Source: Dermanyssus gallinae (lineage: Eukaryota; Arthropoda; Arachnida; Mesostigmata; Dermanyssidae). From it: DNA of 64,000 bases. Shown one piece after another: positions 10,370-24,357 of this stretch. The position numbers and the translations under genes are program-made. The notes beneath the pieces are model-generated. The model was not told the DNA's origin. It worked only from the letters and a program-made list of their open reading frames with translations, and searched no databases. Numbering within the stretch: position 1 is the stretch's first letter; every line of letters starts with the position of its first letter. The stretch is from contig QVRM01003902.1 of assembly GCA_003439945.1 (NCBI GenBank), positions 318,001 through 382,000 on the forward strand, read 5' to 3'.

Positions 10370-11870
10370 CTTAAAGACGCATACGTGTGGTCTAGTTTAG
10401 AATAACCCTAAAACACGAACGTCTGTCAAGTCTAGGTTTGAAGTTACTTGAAACGAGTACTTACGCTTTCTCTAAACTGGAGATAACCAAGAATCTAGTT
10501 GTACGTCTGTCTAACAAATACGTATGTCTGTTTAGACTGTGACCACATAAAACGCTAGACTAACATATATCTTACGTGCAGCGTATTATTTAACACTCTG
10601 CAAGTAGGTTTAAAGTTACTTAAAACATGTGCGTACGTCTAGGTCAAAGTATACGTTTATACTTAGTTCAGTTTGGCATTTACATAAACGGCGTAGTCAT
10701 GTGTTACGGTGTGTTAATAATGACTTACATACGTGCATGCTTCTCGACTGCCATAAAATGTATTTAGATCACTGAAATCATCAAGCGTAAGCTTTAATGT
10801 GCCTAAAACGTGTATTTATGCCTAGTTTACGCTAAATTCTTTACAATACGAATTACTAAAACTTGTCTAGAACACATACGCACGTTTAGTCTAGCTTTTA
10901 AGTTTATTCTAACGTGCACGAAATCCTAGCAAGACTAGATATTGCTTGCACCTCTCACGTATACGTCGTCCTCACTGGAATCTCCTTAAGGCATGTACAA
11001 ACATATCCCCTAGACCGGAGTTAACCTAAGGCACACATGTCTAGTCCAGGCTATAATTATTCTAAAACACGCACGTTTGTCTAACCTAGGCTCGCAGTTT
11101 CTTACAGCATATGATAAGAGCTTAGATGAGACATTAACTTAGAGTATGGGCGTATAATTTCGTTCAGGCAGGAATTTACAGAATTTTATAATAGACGGCA
11201 GTCGGCGCGCACATTTACCATAAAGCAATTATTGCCAAAAGAGAAATTAAATTATATACACGTCTCACTAGAATTTACCCAAACATATGTACGTGCGTTT
11301 ATTCTAAGTTGGAACTTATCTAGGTAGCAAACATCCAAATTCCAACCTAGGTTGAAATCCATTTAAGCGTTTTAAACAAAATATGTACGCGCGGCTTGTT
11401 CACAACTTACTTTGAATTTAATCTACCAGCGTATACTTATATATGTACATAGATATGTTCGTTCTATGTATTACTTAAGCATAAACGCATTCATGTGTAC
11501 TCCAGGTTAAAAATTATGTTAAGCAGATGCATGCGCCTTGTTGCTGCGCTGGAAATTACGTAAAATATGTGGATACGTCTAGTTCGAACTAGTTTAACCT
11601 AAAACACATATATAAGTCTAGTCCAGGCTAGAATAGTTTAAAATACCTGCGTGCTCGTTTAGGTTGAAATTATTTATAACAAATCTAATTTTATGTGGAA
11701 TTCATGTATAACGTGGCGCGTATCTAGCTCAGGCTAACATTTATCCCAAGCACGCGTATGTAGCTAATTACATACTTATAGCATGTAAGCGCTCCCAGTT
11801 CAGGATACATTTAATCTAAGTCAGTCTTACTGTTTGTTACTTGTTGTCTGTTACTTACGTAAAAAAAACG
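10370..11870. repeat. Strongly diverged tandem array (minisatellite-like)
   Basis: For about 1.5 kb short motifs recur in the same order: a (G)TCTAG-T-(C/T)-AGG block, a TTTGAA(G/T)TTA-like block, a TCTAAAACAC block and a (G/T)(C/T)ACGT block. The spacing by eye is about 40-45 bp. Examples lie near 10390-10420, 10430-10465, 11040-11080 and 11575-11660. Units differ by many substitutions and small indels, so the array is old. There is no open frame of note. No telomeric or known satellite unit is recognised. Confidence 0.65.
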
Positions 11871-12093
11871 TGTACGTGTGCCTCGGGTTCTGTAAAGGGC
11901 GCTCCAGACCGTCAAGCATGACACTCACCAAGGCCAAAGACGAGCGATAGAAAAGCCTCAGAGATTGTAATATTTGCCGTTTGGTATTGCCGGACCGAAA
12001 TAATGAATTTGAATGCGCAAACTGGAGGTAATCCATGAATGAGGTAGAAAGAAAAAGGAGCAGAAACGTACTTTCGGGTCCCGATAGTTCGTC

Positions 12094-12366
12094 TTGGCGA
12101 TCTTAGGCACCGCAAGGAAGATGAAGCTGTTGGGGGACCGATCAAACGACGCCTTTGAGGGGGTCCGGCGGATGAAGTCCTACCACCTAATGTTAGCATC
12201 GGAAAAGAGCGAGGCGGTCTTGCTTGTTTATAGAAAGCACTTCGGGGATATTCCTGTGGTCGGCCATATGATCCAGATAAACAAGCAGGCTAAATACCTG
12301 GGTGTATTGTTTAACAGAAACCTGACCTGTACAGCCTACGTTAATTATGTAACAGGTAAATCGTAA
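12094..12366 (+). pseudogene. LINE polymerase fragment (post-YADD region, R1/jockey-like)
   Basis: The 90-codon frame reads LMLASEKSEAVLLVYRKHFG, then later KQAKYLGVLFNRNLT. These match the LA-x2-KSEAVLL and KYLGV-x2-(D/N)-x2-L motifs after the YADD motif in I/R1/jockey-type reverse transcriptases. The YADD region is missing upstream and the frame ends at a TAA. The same domain recurs in the next fragment (about 13470-13580), so these are two separate insertions or a rearranged one. Confidence 0.75.
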
Positions 12367-12779
12367 TAAGGGGCAAGCCAGCTGACCAGGCTGATGCCAA
12401 AAACTAGAGGATCCTCAAAAAGAGCACCGTATAGCGTCAATTATTGACCCACATCTGCTCTACAAGTCGTCAGCGTGAGGACCAGCGACACTGAAGACCA
12501 AAAATAGAAAGAAAACGCTAAGCGAGATGCAAATGATGCTGTCGATGAAGTCGAGCATCCCAGGTTTTTTTGAAATGGTGCCGATACGCGTACGCGAAAA
12601 CTACGTACTAAATCTTCCAAGTTCTCAAGGCGATACTGATGACGTGGATCGCATGCTTTTCGCATCCAGGGCTCTCGATAGCATGAGACAGACCCGACCA
12701 CGACTAGACGCGTAGAGTACTACGGCAATCTAGTCTCATGGACAGAGATCTACTCTCCGGGATGGTCAGCTCGAAGAAG

Positions 12780-13640
12780 AGCTGAGACGCGGGCGCTGAC
12801 TTTGTGTCGCTATGAGGGCAAAGATAACGATGACGGAAGGGAGGCGGCTGCGTGTTTCTCAAAGAGCTGGAGGACGACTCCTTGGTCCGCCCATACGAGG
12901 TGGTTAGGGGTTTCCCCGCTTCAAACGCAGGGTAGAAATAACTTTGGAAGAGGCGCGGACAGCAATCAGCGCTTTCCCTTAACACCCACCTTTCGACAGC
13001 GCCCTTAACCTACAGGTCTCAGGTCAGGATGAAGAGCACTCCCGGAAGTCACCCTGCAAGAGGTGCAGGATGCTGCGGCACGCCTCAAACGAGGAAGGGC
13101 GCCAGGCCCAGACGGTGTCCAGGTCTCCGCGGCTACGATTCTGATGAAAGTATTCCCGGAAGCAGTAGCGACAGCGGCGGGGGGGATGCTCCGGTCAGGC
13201 TCGTTCTCTGGCCCATGGCCTGCTGTCAAACGTTTAGCACGCGTTTCGTACTGGTTGCTCGAATATCGGATTTATAAAACAGAATCAGAAGCAGGCCGAG
13301 CCCCTCCACGAGCCTCCGCCAAGGAGACAAAACCTCTACCTTACTATCATACCTTCCCCCGGAATCAACCTCCTAGGTTATGCCGACGACCTCGTCCTTG
13401 CTGTCCAGGCCTAGACACCGGATTTGTTATAGTGCCGTGCAAATTAAGCACGTGCCGACTGGATACAGCGGCGGACCTCGCTCCTGTTAATAGCGATGCC
13501 ATACTCCTGGTGGGGCGGAGGAACTGCCCCGCCCTCCACCTCTGCTTAGAAAACCAAAATATCACAGTCGTCGACAAAATGAGTCACTCTCGACGTGCGG
13601 CGGACGACGGAGAAGGCAATTAAGACAGCCAACAACTTCG
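12780..13640 (+). pseudogene. Decayed LINE reverse transcriptase with YADD motif (R1/jockey-like)
   Basis: Pieces appear in the expected order but in different frames: FLKELEDDSLVRPYEVVRGF (about 12855-12915), the linker before the polymerase; VQDAAARLKRGRAPGPDGVQ (about 13061-13120), the APGPDG block at the start of the polymerase; GINLLGYADDLVLAVQA (about 13366-13413), catalytic motif C; and LAPVNSDAILLVGRRN (about 13480-13530), the K-x-(E/D)A-x-LL-x-GRR block. The middle of the polymerase, including the first catalytic Asp, is deleted. Frame changes and the deletion make this inactive. Confidence 0.82.
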
Positions 13641-13952
13641 CACGCCTCATGTCTAATACTTACGAACCTCGTCAATCCGGACGTCAAATTGTACATGTAA
13701 TACAAATAATCATGTACGCGGCCGAATCAGTTACTCTGTTTTTTTTTGTTCTGGGAGGTTTCAGGAATGCATGATGCACATGCGCCACTAGCAGCCTGCG
13801 TGATTAGTATGAGACTCGCAAACCTACTAAACCCGGATTCCTCCCCTCTCCCCCAAGCTCGGTATTACTTTGGTATTATTTCGAAGCCGTGGGAGAGGCA
13901 TCTCTGCCGTTCTCCTCCAATCAGCTCTATCCCTGACTATCATCCCGCATGT

Positions 13953-14420
13953 CTACCTGCGGTTGGATAGGAGGATGCCATTTTGTAATCCGTCGTGAGG
14001 GTGCGTCGAAACCATGAGAACCCGGCTGCTCCCCACCCCCTCCCTCGACTCCTCGTCTCGACCATTCTCCCGAGAGACCCGCTCAAACTTCCCCCGCCTG
14101 GCCGTTTTCTTGGCTGTCTTAAGTATCAAAACGGCGTCGAACAAGATTGTCGCCTCCCTCCATGCCTCCTCCGAAGTCATCATATGAGCGACCACTTCCT
14201 TGATGGGCCGACCTCTCTAAGCGGTTGGTGCTGTGTCGTGTGCTTCCCTGAGAGCATCACACCGCAGAACAGTATGCTCCTCATTGTCCGTCTATCCAGA
14301 GTCGCACAGTACGCAGATATTGCTGATAGTCTTATTGATCCTTGACATGTAGCTGTGGAACTGGCCCTGCAGTTTCCCTGTACAGAGCTCAGGCCTGGCC
14401 CATCAATATCCGCCGCAAAC
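13953..14420 (-). pseudogene. LINE ORF2 C-terminal domain (R1-like), antisense
   Basis: Read on the - strand from about 14395: ELCTGKLQGQFHSYMSRINK, then CVLCDSG, a stop, TDNEEHTVLRCDALREA, and then VVAHMMTSEEAWREATILFD. This is the C-terminal C-x2-C...H-x4-C motif followed by the conserved tail with a Trp and a Lys-rich end seen in R1-type ORF2 proteins. Two in-frame stops break it. It lies head to tail with the + strand fragment ending near 13640, so the locus has received LINEs in both orientations. Confidence 0.7.
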
Positions 14421-15120
14421 GGGAACCACCTGCATCGGGTCCAGAGGGTTGAAGCTCAGGGTAATCGCGGCGCAACGACGGCTAGTGCAGCGGCGGCTTT
14501 CGTTTTCGCTGGGACGCTCTTCAGAGACCTAAAAGCAGCCAAGCGCTGCCGCCTATGGGGCAACGCCCAGTGCAAAAATGACAGAAACACTCTAGTACTG
14601 GAGTATCATATCCAAAGTCTTAAAAGCCATTTTACAGGAGAAAATAAAGGTCAACCCCTTAATGTGCCCCCACTCCCTGTGGCTCCCGAGGAACACACCC
14701 GTCATAAGTAGTACACTCGCCTCCTTTCTGACTGATCGATGAGATATGCAAGCAGTTTCTAGTCAGGTCGGGGTACGGGAACATGATTGGTTTTTAGTTG
14801 GTTGAAGCGCCACGCTACCGGCTGACGCTTGAAGCAAGCTTGTTTGTCGTAGTGACCGAGTGTGCGACCACATTTTCCAGTTAGTTCTCTAAAAAATGAT
14901 TTTCATGTGGAGGCCATGTACAGCAAATAGCGCGATTTGGTATCTATTTTCATAATTGCAGCGGCTAACTACACGTGATTGTTTGGATTTCTTGAAACAG
15001 CGAGGCATGTCTTCCATCTTATTCTTCCAATCAGACATGTGTTCGTTAAAAGGTAAGGCCTTATACCGCAAGAAACGGTGGGCGTGATCTTCAAGTACAG
15101 ATACGGTTAGCTGAAATATA
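14421..15120. other. Spacer with unrecognised open frames
   Basis: The + strand at 14355-14711 is open for 118 codons and probably antisense to further LINE sequence. The - strand at 14889-15071 is open for 60 codons with a protein-like composition (Lys/Arg/Met-rich). On the + strand a short segment (about 15001-15052) is flanked by AACAG and a GTAAGG donor-like site. None could be assigned. Confidence 0.3.
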
Positions 15121-15129
15121 AATACATAG

Positions 15130-16085
15130 ATACTGGGCCTGCCATCGTCTCATCTATGTCCCAGGCATTGGAAAAGGCCAAACGGTTACTGGACGATACA
15201 GGTCAAAGTGTATACGATCACACTTTGGCAGGCTTACTTGAGAGATTCGCCTCTCTGTGCGGTGCCATACCCACTGACACCCTTTCTCAGAAAGGCTGGT
15301 CGACCCCACTGCAGGAGAAGACGTTTGCACATCTTCTTGAGCAGGCCCCCACTACGACCGACAAGGCCAGGCTACGGGCGGTCTCCTCAAAAAGTGCCGG
15401 GGCCTGGTTACAGGCTCTCCCCAGTGCTCAGTTAGGCACTCTATTAGATGACGAGACTGTTCGGATTAGTGCGGGGCTACGCCTGGGGACAGCTCTCGTA
15501 ATCCCCCACCAATGTAAATGCGGCGATCAAGTGGGGTCACAGGCACACCATGGTCTCTCTTGTGCCTTAAGCTCAGGTCGTCGAGCCCGACACGCCGCAC
15601 TTAACGAGACATTTAGCCGAGCTTTGAGGTTGGCCGGCTTTCCTTGCATTCTCGAGCCTCCTGGCCTCTGCAGGAATGATGGGAAGCGACCGGACAGGCT
15701 GACACTAACGTCCTTCGAGATGGGTCGCATGCTGGTATGGGATGCAACTGTTACTGACTCATTAGCCCCCTCAATGGTCAGTGCGGGAGCGGAACATGCT
15801 GGACACGCGTCTATGTTGGCGGAAGCAAACAAGTGCAGAAAGTATGCCAGTATCACATACCCCCACGACTTTCGTCCACTGGCATTCGAGACATTAGGGG
15901 GACCTGGCCCGAAGACGCACAAACTTATTCAACGTGTCGGCAAGACGCTCAATCGTTCGACAGGGGACCATAGAGCTGTCGAGTACTTGCACCAGAGACT
16001 ATCGCTGGACATTCAGCGGGGTACCGCCGCCTCTGTGCGTGGAACTCTGCTAGACTGGACACGCCCGAACCTGGAGGATATGTGA
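15130..16085 (+). pseudogene. 3' part of an RLE-type LINE (zinc finger and restriction-like endonuclease)
   Basis: A 5'-truncated copy with an uninterrupted frame of over 309 codons. The polymerase is missing. What remains is the linker, with the block WLQALPSAQLGTLLDDETVR; a cysteine/histidine motif (C120-x-C122 ... HHGLSC); and the PD-(D/E)xK-type endonuclease: KRPD (Pro179, Asp180) followed by LVWDATV (Asp196). RLE proteins nick the target so the reverse transcriptase can prime there. Homology seems to begin near 15133 (GPAIVSS). The Met at 15156 is internal, not a true start. The related element at 52.6-55.6 kb carries the same motifs at moderate identity. The open frame suggests a fairly recent insertion. 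A 3' UTR-like AT-rich stretch with AATAAA follows (about 16155). Confidence 0.85.
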
Positions 16086-16259
16086 CGTTTCCACTTGATT
16101 TATCTGGTGTACACCTTCATAAGGATACAATTGTTGCCTCTTGCATATAAGCAAATAAAATCATTGTAGATTAATAGTTTATAATACTAACCATAGATAC
16201 TTAAGATACAAAAGACATACGGTAACGGCCATTGATATTTTATAAGAGCCTTTGATACT

Positions 16260-16800
16260 CTGAAAGCATGGTAGTCTTTTCCGAATTCTTTCATCAGTGT
16301 GCCTGGAAAACTCTGTACCTCGAGACGAGAGTTAGTTTTTCTCCTACGTTTTATTTATATTTATCCCCAAGGATCCCGGTCGACGTAATGCTGCAAGGTC
16401 GCAAGGAACTGCTGCAAGTGCAACCCCGGCTGCACCACAAGTCATCTGCATACGGGCATAAGGGCGTCTATCTGCAAGTGCTGACCCTGTATCTCTTCAA
16501 GAAGGTCACCAGCACCGAATAAGTTTCGGTATATTCAATGAAACCCCGGGAAAATCATTCTTGCACCCGTGTCAAAGGCCGCTCTGAAGTCTACGAATAC
16601 AGCAACTAGATAAGTTCCCTTGGTTCAAAGTGCCCGTTGTATAGAATTAAGAAGTGATGGAGCCAACGGATCTCCTTTTTCTCCAAGGACAATGCTAAGG
16701 TAACTGGTCTTCCATTCCGTGGATATATAGTATGTTTCTATCACCTCGTTAATAAGTGTAGTAAGGCAGGGCGCAAAAAGAATCGCTTGTCTAAGATGTT
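16260..16800 (-). pseudogene. Decayed LINE reverse-transcriptase fragment, antisense
   Basis: On the - strand AVFVDFRAAFDT (about 16570-16605) matches polymerase motif A with its catalytic Asp. YADD (about 16453) followed, after a frame change, by LVVQPGLHLQQFLATLQHYV and ININKT matches motif C and the downstream helix. The order is correct, but about 100 residues between motifs A and C are missing and the frame changes several times. The pattern fits the jockey/CR1/I side of LINE diversity; the clade is uncertain. Confidence 0.65.
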
Positions 16801-19800
16801 AATTTGATCAAATCGGGCCCCGTGCCTTCTCAGATGACGCTTTTGCTATCGCTTCAACTACTTAGGAATCGCTAAAAGGCCGCTACATGACTCGACGGCC
16901 ATCAGTGACGCGCTCGTTTCACACTGACATTATTACAGGAGAACAGCTCGGAACGTTTATGGCTTTGGTAAACATTCGACGCGAATGAGCAGATATTATG
17001 TCATGTGGGATTGTTGCGCTTTAAGGAGCAGCTTGCATTGTTGTCGTTCTTCTTGTTCATTTATGACATTCTTTACAGCATTCCTATAGTCACGGCTTAA
17101 TCTTATTTAAAAAGACATAATCTAGCTAGTATGTATGCTTGAATCACATAATGTTTACAACAAGCGCACTGCTAGTTGTTCCATAGTGCGTACTTTCGTA
17201 ACTTTTTTCATGTTTCGTCATGTTTATATTATATAATTACGTTGCAACCGCAAAAGCTGTTTTTGTCGTAATGTCTTCTGGAGTACTGGCTTCTACCAAA
17301 CCGGCTTTCCAGAAAGCTCACTTGAGCCTCTTTCTTAGTAATAATAATAATAATAATAATACAAGGTCGCGGCAACATTTTATGCGTTCGGGAAAGGTTT
17401 TGATTATGCGTAGATTGGTAACTTCGATCTGGCGGCAAAATGTAAACATAGAACAGCTAAACTGTATGAAAAATAATTGCAGACAACATTGCCACTTAAT
17501 TTATTGACCATTGTGTGCCAAAAAGGTGGCACCGTTTTCTGTTTAGCATGTTTACGTCCTTAAAACTCGATGACGGCACATCCAGAAATCTCAACGCTCA
17601 TCTCGAGCGTAGTCGTGCTGCTTGTAGCCGGGACTCCCCTGTCCTTGCACACAAACTAACGTAAATAACTAGAAAATTCGGCATGTTAACCGATTCAGAA
17701 CTTACTTTATAGACGTTCGCCCATTCTATTGCTGAAGCAATGGACGTTTCAAGGGGTTCAGGAGGTCTAACAGTATTTAAGCCTAGATCCATACAGGCTC
17801 TCATTAACTCCAGTTAAACAGACCTTATAGCCAGACCCTTCTTAGCAATATACTACAGTCACAACCGGAGCAATCCTACAATAGGCCACGAGCGTGCCAA
17901 AACGTTCGTGGTAGCGCCATGAAATTGCCTGAAACAAAAATAAATCTATATAAGTTATTTGCGGAAAACATCCCCCAATTGTCATTACTACATTTGCGCC
18001 TCTTCTGGCAGACTAATATTGTATTTATAACAACGTAGAAATATGCCGTAAGTACGTTTTTAGGACATTGTATTACTTTTATTCATAAGAGAGGTCTTAT
18101 ATACGCAGAAAAGTGTCGAACATTACCTAGTGGCCCAAAATTCCTTACCATTTGAAAATATACTAGTAGTGTAGTTGAGAAAATATTTTTCTCTGTATTG
18201 TTTTTTATGTCGACCTGCTCAGCCATTTTAGTCAACTCACTGAGATAGCGCTCCAGCCCTGGGCGATAATACTAAACGTTAAATTGTAGTTTCACTGCGT
18301 CTACTTTGATCCAATGTCCGGATTGCCTATTACATGTTTCTTTCTACCCCCCCCCCCCCTCCCCTATCTTGCAGCGTGCACACAGCGTTTGCATGTGCAC
18401 TGCAACATTACCGCCACATTCGTCGTCCTACACGAAAAGGACAAATGGAAGAAAACGTGAAGAAGACTAAATCGCATGCCGGAAGAAACAGGCAGTGTAG
18501 CAAAACTGCGTACGGGGCTTTTTCGACAATTTACGCCGGTTTGGACGACCATCGATAGCGTCAATAGCTAGTGGTCGCTCCGTCCGCCGTCGTTGTCGTT
18601 GTGGTCACGGCGAACAGCTGTTGTGTGATCGTTTTTTTTTGTCGGTTATCTATGTGTCTGTCTAGTGTGTGTGTGCTTGTCTGTCTGTGGGTCGCCTTTC
18701 GTGCTTTTTCCATGCCATTCATTTCTTCTAGTATCTCGCTCGCTCTCTCCTTTCTGCCCTCTTTGCGGGGGTTCTGACGGAACTCCAACGGGGAGAAGAA
18801 GGATGAGCTAAGGCAGCGTTTCGGCAGGGAGGGGGGTGTTTCGAGCCTCCAGTCTCTGGCGTTTTCGAGAGACACACGACTTCAAGGGCCGGAGCGGACG
18901 GACGGACAGACGAACGGAAAGGGAAAGGGGACACGTACGCACCTCTCATTCCCGACCGACCCTAACCAACCTCCAAGCCGTGGAGAGGGGCCCGACTGGG
19001 ATCCTCTCGGAACCGACGAGGACGAGGGTCACTCACTCAGCATAGCTGCCACGATTGCCGCCACCAGCAAGGATGGCCCGGCAGCAGTCGCCTGGTTGAG
19101 CCTTCGTAGAGCACACTCGGACGGCCTGAAGCGAGTAGCTAGTTCCCCTCTAAAAATCTCTGACTAGAGTTGCACAAAGGGTGTTTCTCACCATCTCGAT
19201 TCTCTCGAATCGCTAAAAACTTGTTGCCTACTTACCAAGTTTCGGAATCGCCGCAGTTCAGGTCGCCGTAGAACGTTGAACTCTTTGTTGTTCTGAGTTA
19301 CGTCAGTTGGCCGTACGGAACGAACTTCTTGGCCTTTAAAACAGACTGCTTAACTCCTGCTCTCTGACTCTGAGTGCACGTGCGAGGAAGCGTCGTCCTC
19401 AGCGTCGTCGATTTCGTCAAGTCTGTATGTGTACATCAGTGGACGTGTAAGTGTATGCGGGGGTGTACGTTTTTATCGCTTACCTCAGAGTATCCAGAAT
19501 TTCAGCGGATTAGTTATATCGGTAAAGGCATGACCGGCAAAGCGTCGTAACGTTGTTGTTGTTGTTGTTGTTGTTTTGGCTGACGCTACTGTCGTAAGCA
19601 AAACTCAACTACGCAAAGTACGACGTGCTCAGGTGAGACAAATGTGATAAACCCTAAATGCCAGCTACAACAACAGCAAGAAGTGCTGTGAGGCAACAAC
19701 AGCAAGAATCAGACCACGTCCACAATTTATGGTGTTGCTCCGTTGTTAATTGCCTGCTGTTGAACGAAAGACCCTACAACTCGACAGTTTAATAGCTGGC

Positions 19801-20240
19801 GACGACGACAATGACAACGTACTGCAGAAGTGCTCCGGACAAAAACAATTGGTCGTCAACGATATTGATTAGCAGTTACTTCTAATTGCCGCTCGTCGGC
19901 TCAGAAGAGTCAACCGTGGTGTGACATGCTAGAGCTGCAACTCTAGTTTGATTACGGTCCGTGGACCAGATACGTAAGACGGAATACCTCGCGCGGGAAT
20001 CGCTCGCAATCTGTCACCGTGGAAACAAGGTGAGCGCAAATTCAACGTTTATATATCACGACGAAGGTTGCTTTTACGGGTATCGTTTGCAGCCTATGTT
20101 TTTACTTGTTTGTTTGGATAACTTCAGAAGAACTGAGTTTGCACTTAACACTAGTAAGCAAGAGGGGAGACACCTGCTTCATCACTAGCCGTTGAATTAG
20201 CCGTGCAGGTCATGCAAATGATTTTATCTGGAACTTGATA
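16801..20240. other. Long stretch without a recognised gene
   Basis: Contains a short (TAA)n at 17338-17361, a C-run near 18349-18360, and a G+C-rich, CpG-bearing segment (about 18420-19150) that could be a promoter or 5' exon but carries no recognised protein. On the + strand a short frame beginning at 19961 (about 23 codons) ends at a donor-like AAG|GTGAG. A (TTG)n of seven units lies near 19553-19575. No coding exon could be established. Confidence 0.35.
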
Positions 20241-20259
20241 TTTTGATTTATTGCCCGCA

Positions 20260-20430
20260 ATGGGTCGGCTGTGGGCGTTAGTGCGCACCACCCGCCCTCG
20301 CGTTTTTCCCAAGGGAGTGATTGGATTTCGTACGCGTGACCAGATAGATCAAGGTAAACGCGTCAAGGTAAGGGGGAAAGAACATGCGAGCGAGACTATC
20401 GAAACCTACCTTTTCAATAACCAATCGTAA
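20260..20430 (+). CDS. Small unrecognised open frame or possible first exon
   Basis: The ATG at 20260 opens a 56-codon frame starting MGRLWALVRTTRPRVFPKG. It is Arg-rich with hydrophobic residues and few acidic ones, as in mitochondrial presequences. Two donor-like sites lie inside it (AAG|GTAAAC near 20353 and AAG|GTAAGG near 20367), so it could be a first exon spliced to something downstream. No matching exon was found, and it may equally be chance. Confidence 0.2.
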   Translation: MGRLWALVRTTRPRVFPKGVIGFRTRDQIDQGKRVKVRGKEHASETIETYLFNNQS

Positions 20431-21000
20431 TAAGTGATTTCAGTGAACGATAAACAAATGTGTGCACTACCACAACAGCGTGTTCAATCAGTCAATCTAA
20501 AATATCAGCTCGCATGAATAACGCGCATCCAGAGCCCTCTGCAACCATGTGAAATGACATTCGAAGGTCGATGCTAGGTCGATCGCTCGGTGGTCATCAA
20601 CCAGGTGATCTGGTTCAGAAAGTAAAGCAATTTGACGTCGTTTTACGCAAACTTGCGTGATTGGCATTCATGATTCCTAGATCTATCCTGAATTGCCAAT
20701 AATGGAAAGACGCCCATCTACTGGCATTGTTGATGAATATCAGGGTTTAACACCGTGTGACCCGTTATTGCGATATCACCCGAGTCAAAAAAATGGTAGC
20801 CGACGCAGATCTCTCGCCAAGAAGAAAGGCCAACGCGCATTGCGTTTGCAGAGGCCATAGTCAGCCAAGCTGAACCACACAAACAACACGCCTATGACCT
20901 TGCCTACTCTTTAAGAGATTTGTAGTATACAATGTCTCTTGCGATGCAATGACCCCAACAATTGACACGAGAAGTTACAAGCTACGAAAAAAGATATTTT

Positions 21001-21031
<31 letters not shown>

Positions 21032-21187
21032 GTGGAATAACATATCGAGCGTTACGTTGTCGTGTCCAGCAGTACATTATCTACCGGTGGCTCACGCGCG
21101 GTTGGACAGCAACGATCGTTCGAATCGGGCAGCTAGCACAGACTATAACTTAAATCGATGAGGTGAATTAATAATGAGTACCACAAT

Positions 21188-21622
21188 TTGGCCATACCGA
21201 CCGAACAGTGCCAAAGAGACTGTATGTCCTGCACACGTGCCTATAAGTACAGCCATACGTACGCAATGGGTGCGGCGCAAATACGTTTTTGTCGCGAAAT
21301 ACGTCGCGGTCGCATTGATGGCGTACGACGCTACCTTCTAGTCCATCTAGTCGTCGAACACATCAGCTACTCGCTCCATCTGTTCATGGTGGTTGGCGCT
21401 TCCATTCATGCGTTGATCTATTTACGTATCACCATCTACCTGGCTATGACGAACCGTTCATTCAGTTGCTACGTGGTCGCTGGCCGCTGGACGAACAGCA
21501 CCCCGCTTCGACTGCGGGATCGAGGACGGGGCAATAAAGAGACAACGTGGTCACAGACATGGCAGTCATGGCGTGACGTGTATTATTTACAAGGCATACC
21601 TTGTGCAGGTGCCAGACCGTAG
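21188..21622 (+). CDS. Unrecognised 144-codon open frame with a hydrophobic segment
   Basis: The frame is uninterrupted for 144 codons and includes a hydrophobic stretch at about residues 58-85 (SLHLFMVVGASIHALIYLRI and flanking residues). This loosely recalls a receptor transmembrane helix, but the usual Asn-Pro or Asn-Ser-x2-Asn motif is absent. A second + strand frame overlaps it and is open over the last half. The start is ordinary and no splice sites are evident. It could be a pseudogene fragment or chance. Confidence 0.2.
   Translation: MAIPTEQCQRDCMSCTRAYKYSHTYAMGAAQIRFCREIRRGRIDGVRRYLLVHLVVEHISYSLHLFMVVGASIHALIYLRITIYLAMTNRSFSCYVVAGRWTNSTPLRLRDRGRGNKETTWSQTWQSWRDVYYLQGIPCAGARP

Positions 21623-24357
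<2,735 letters not shown>

Noticed and set aside
15208..15922. + strand 75-codon and - strand 131-codon frames
   Set aside because: Shadows of the RLE LINE fragment at 15130-16085.
18571..19045. G+C-rich region with open frames on both strands, considered as a host first exon
   Set aside because: The composition fits a CpG-bearing promoter or UTR, but the translations are low-complexity (Ser/Arg/Val runs) and a hydrophobic - strand stretch near 19040-19070 has no upstream Met.
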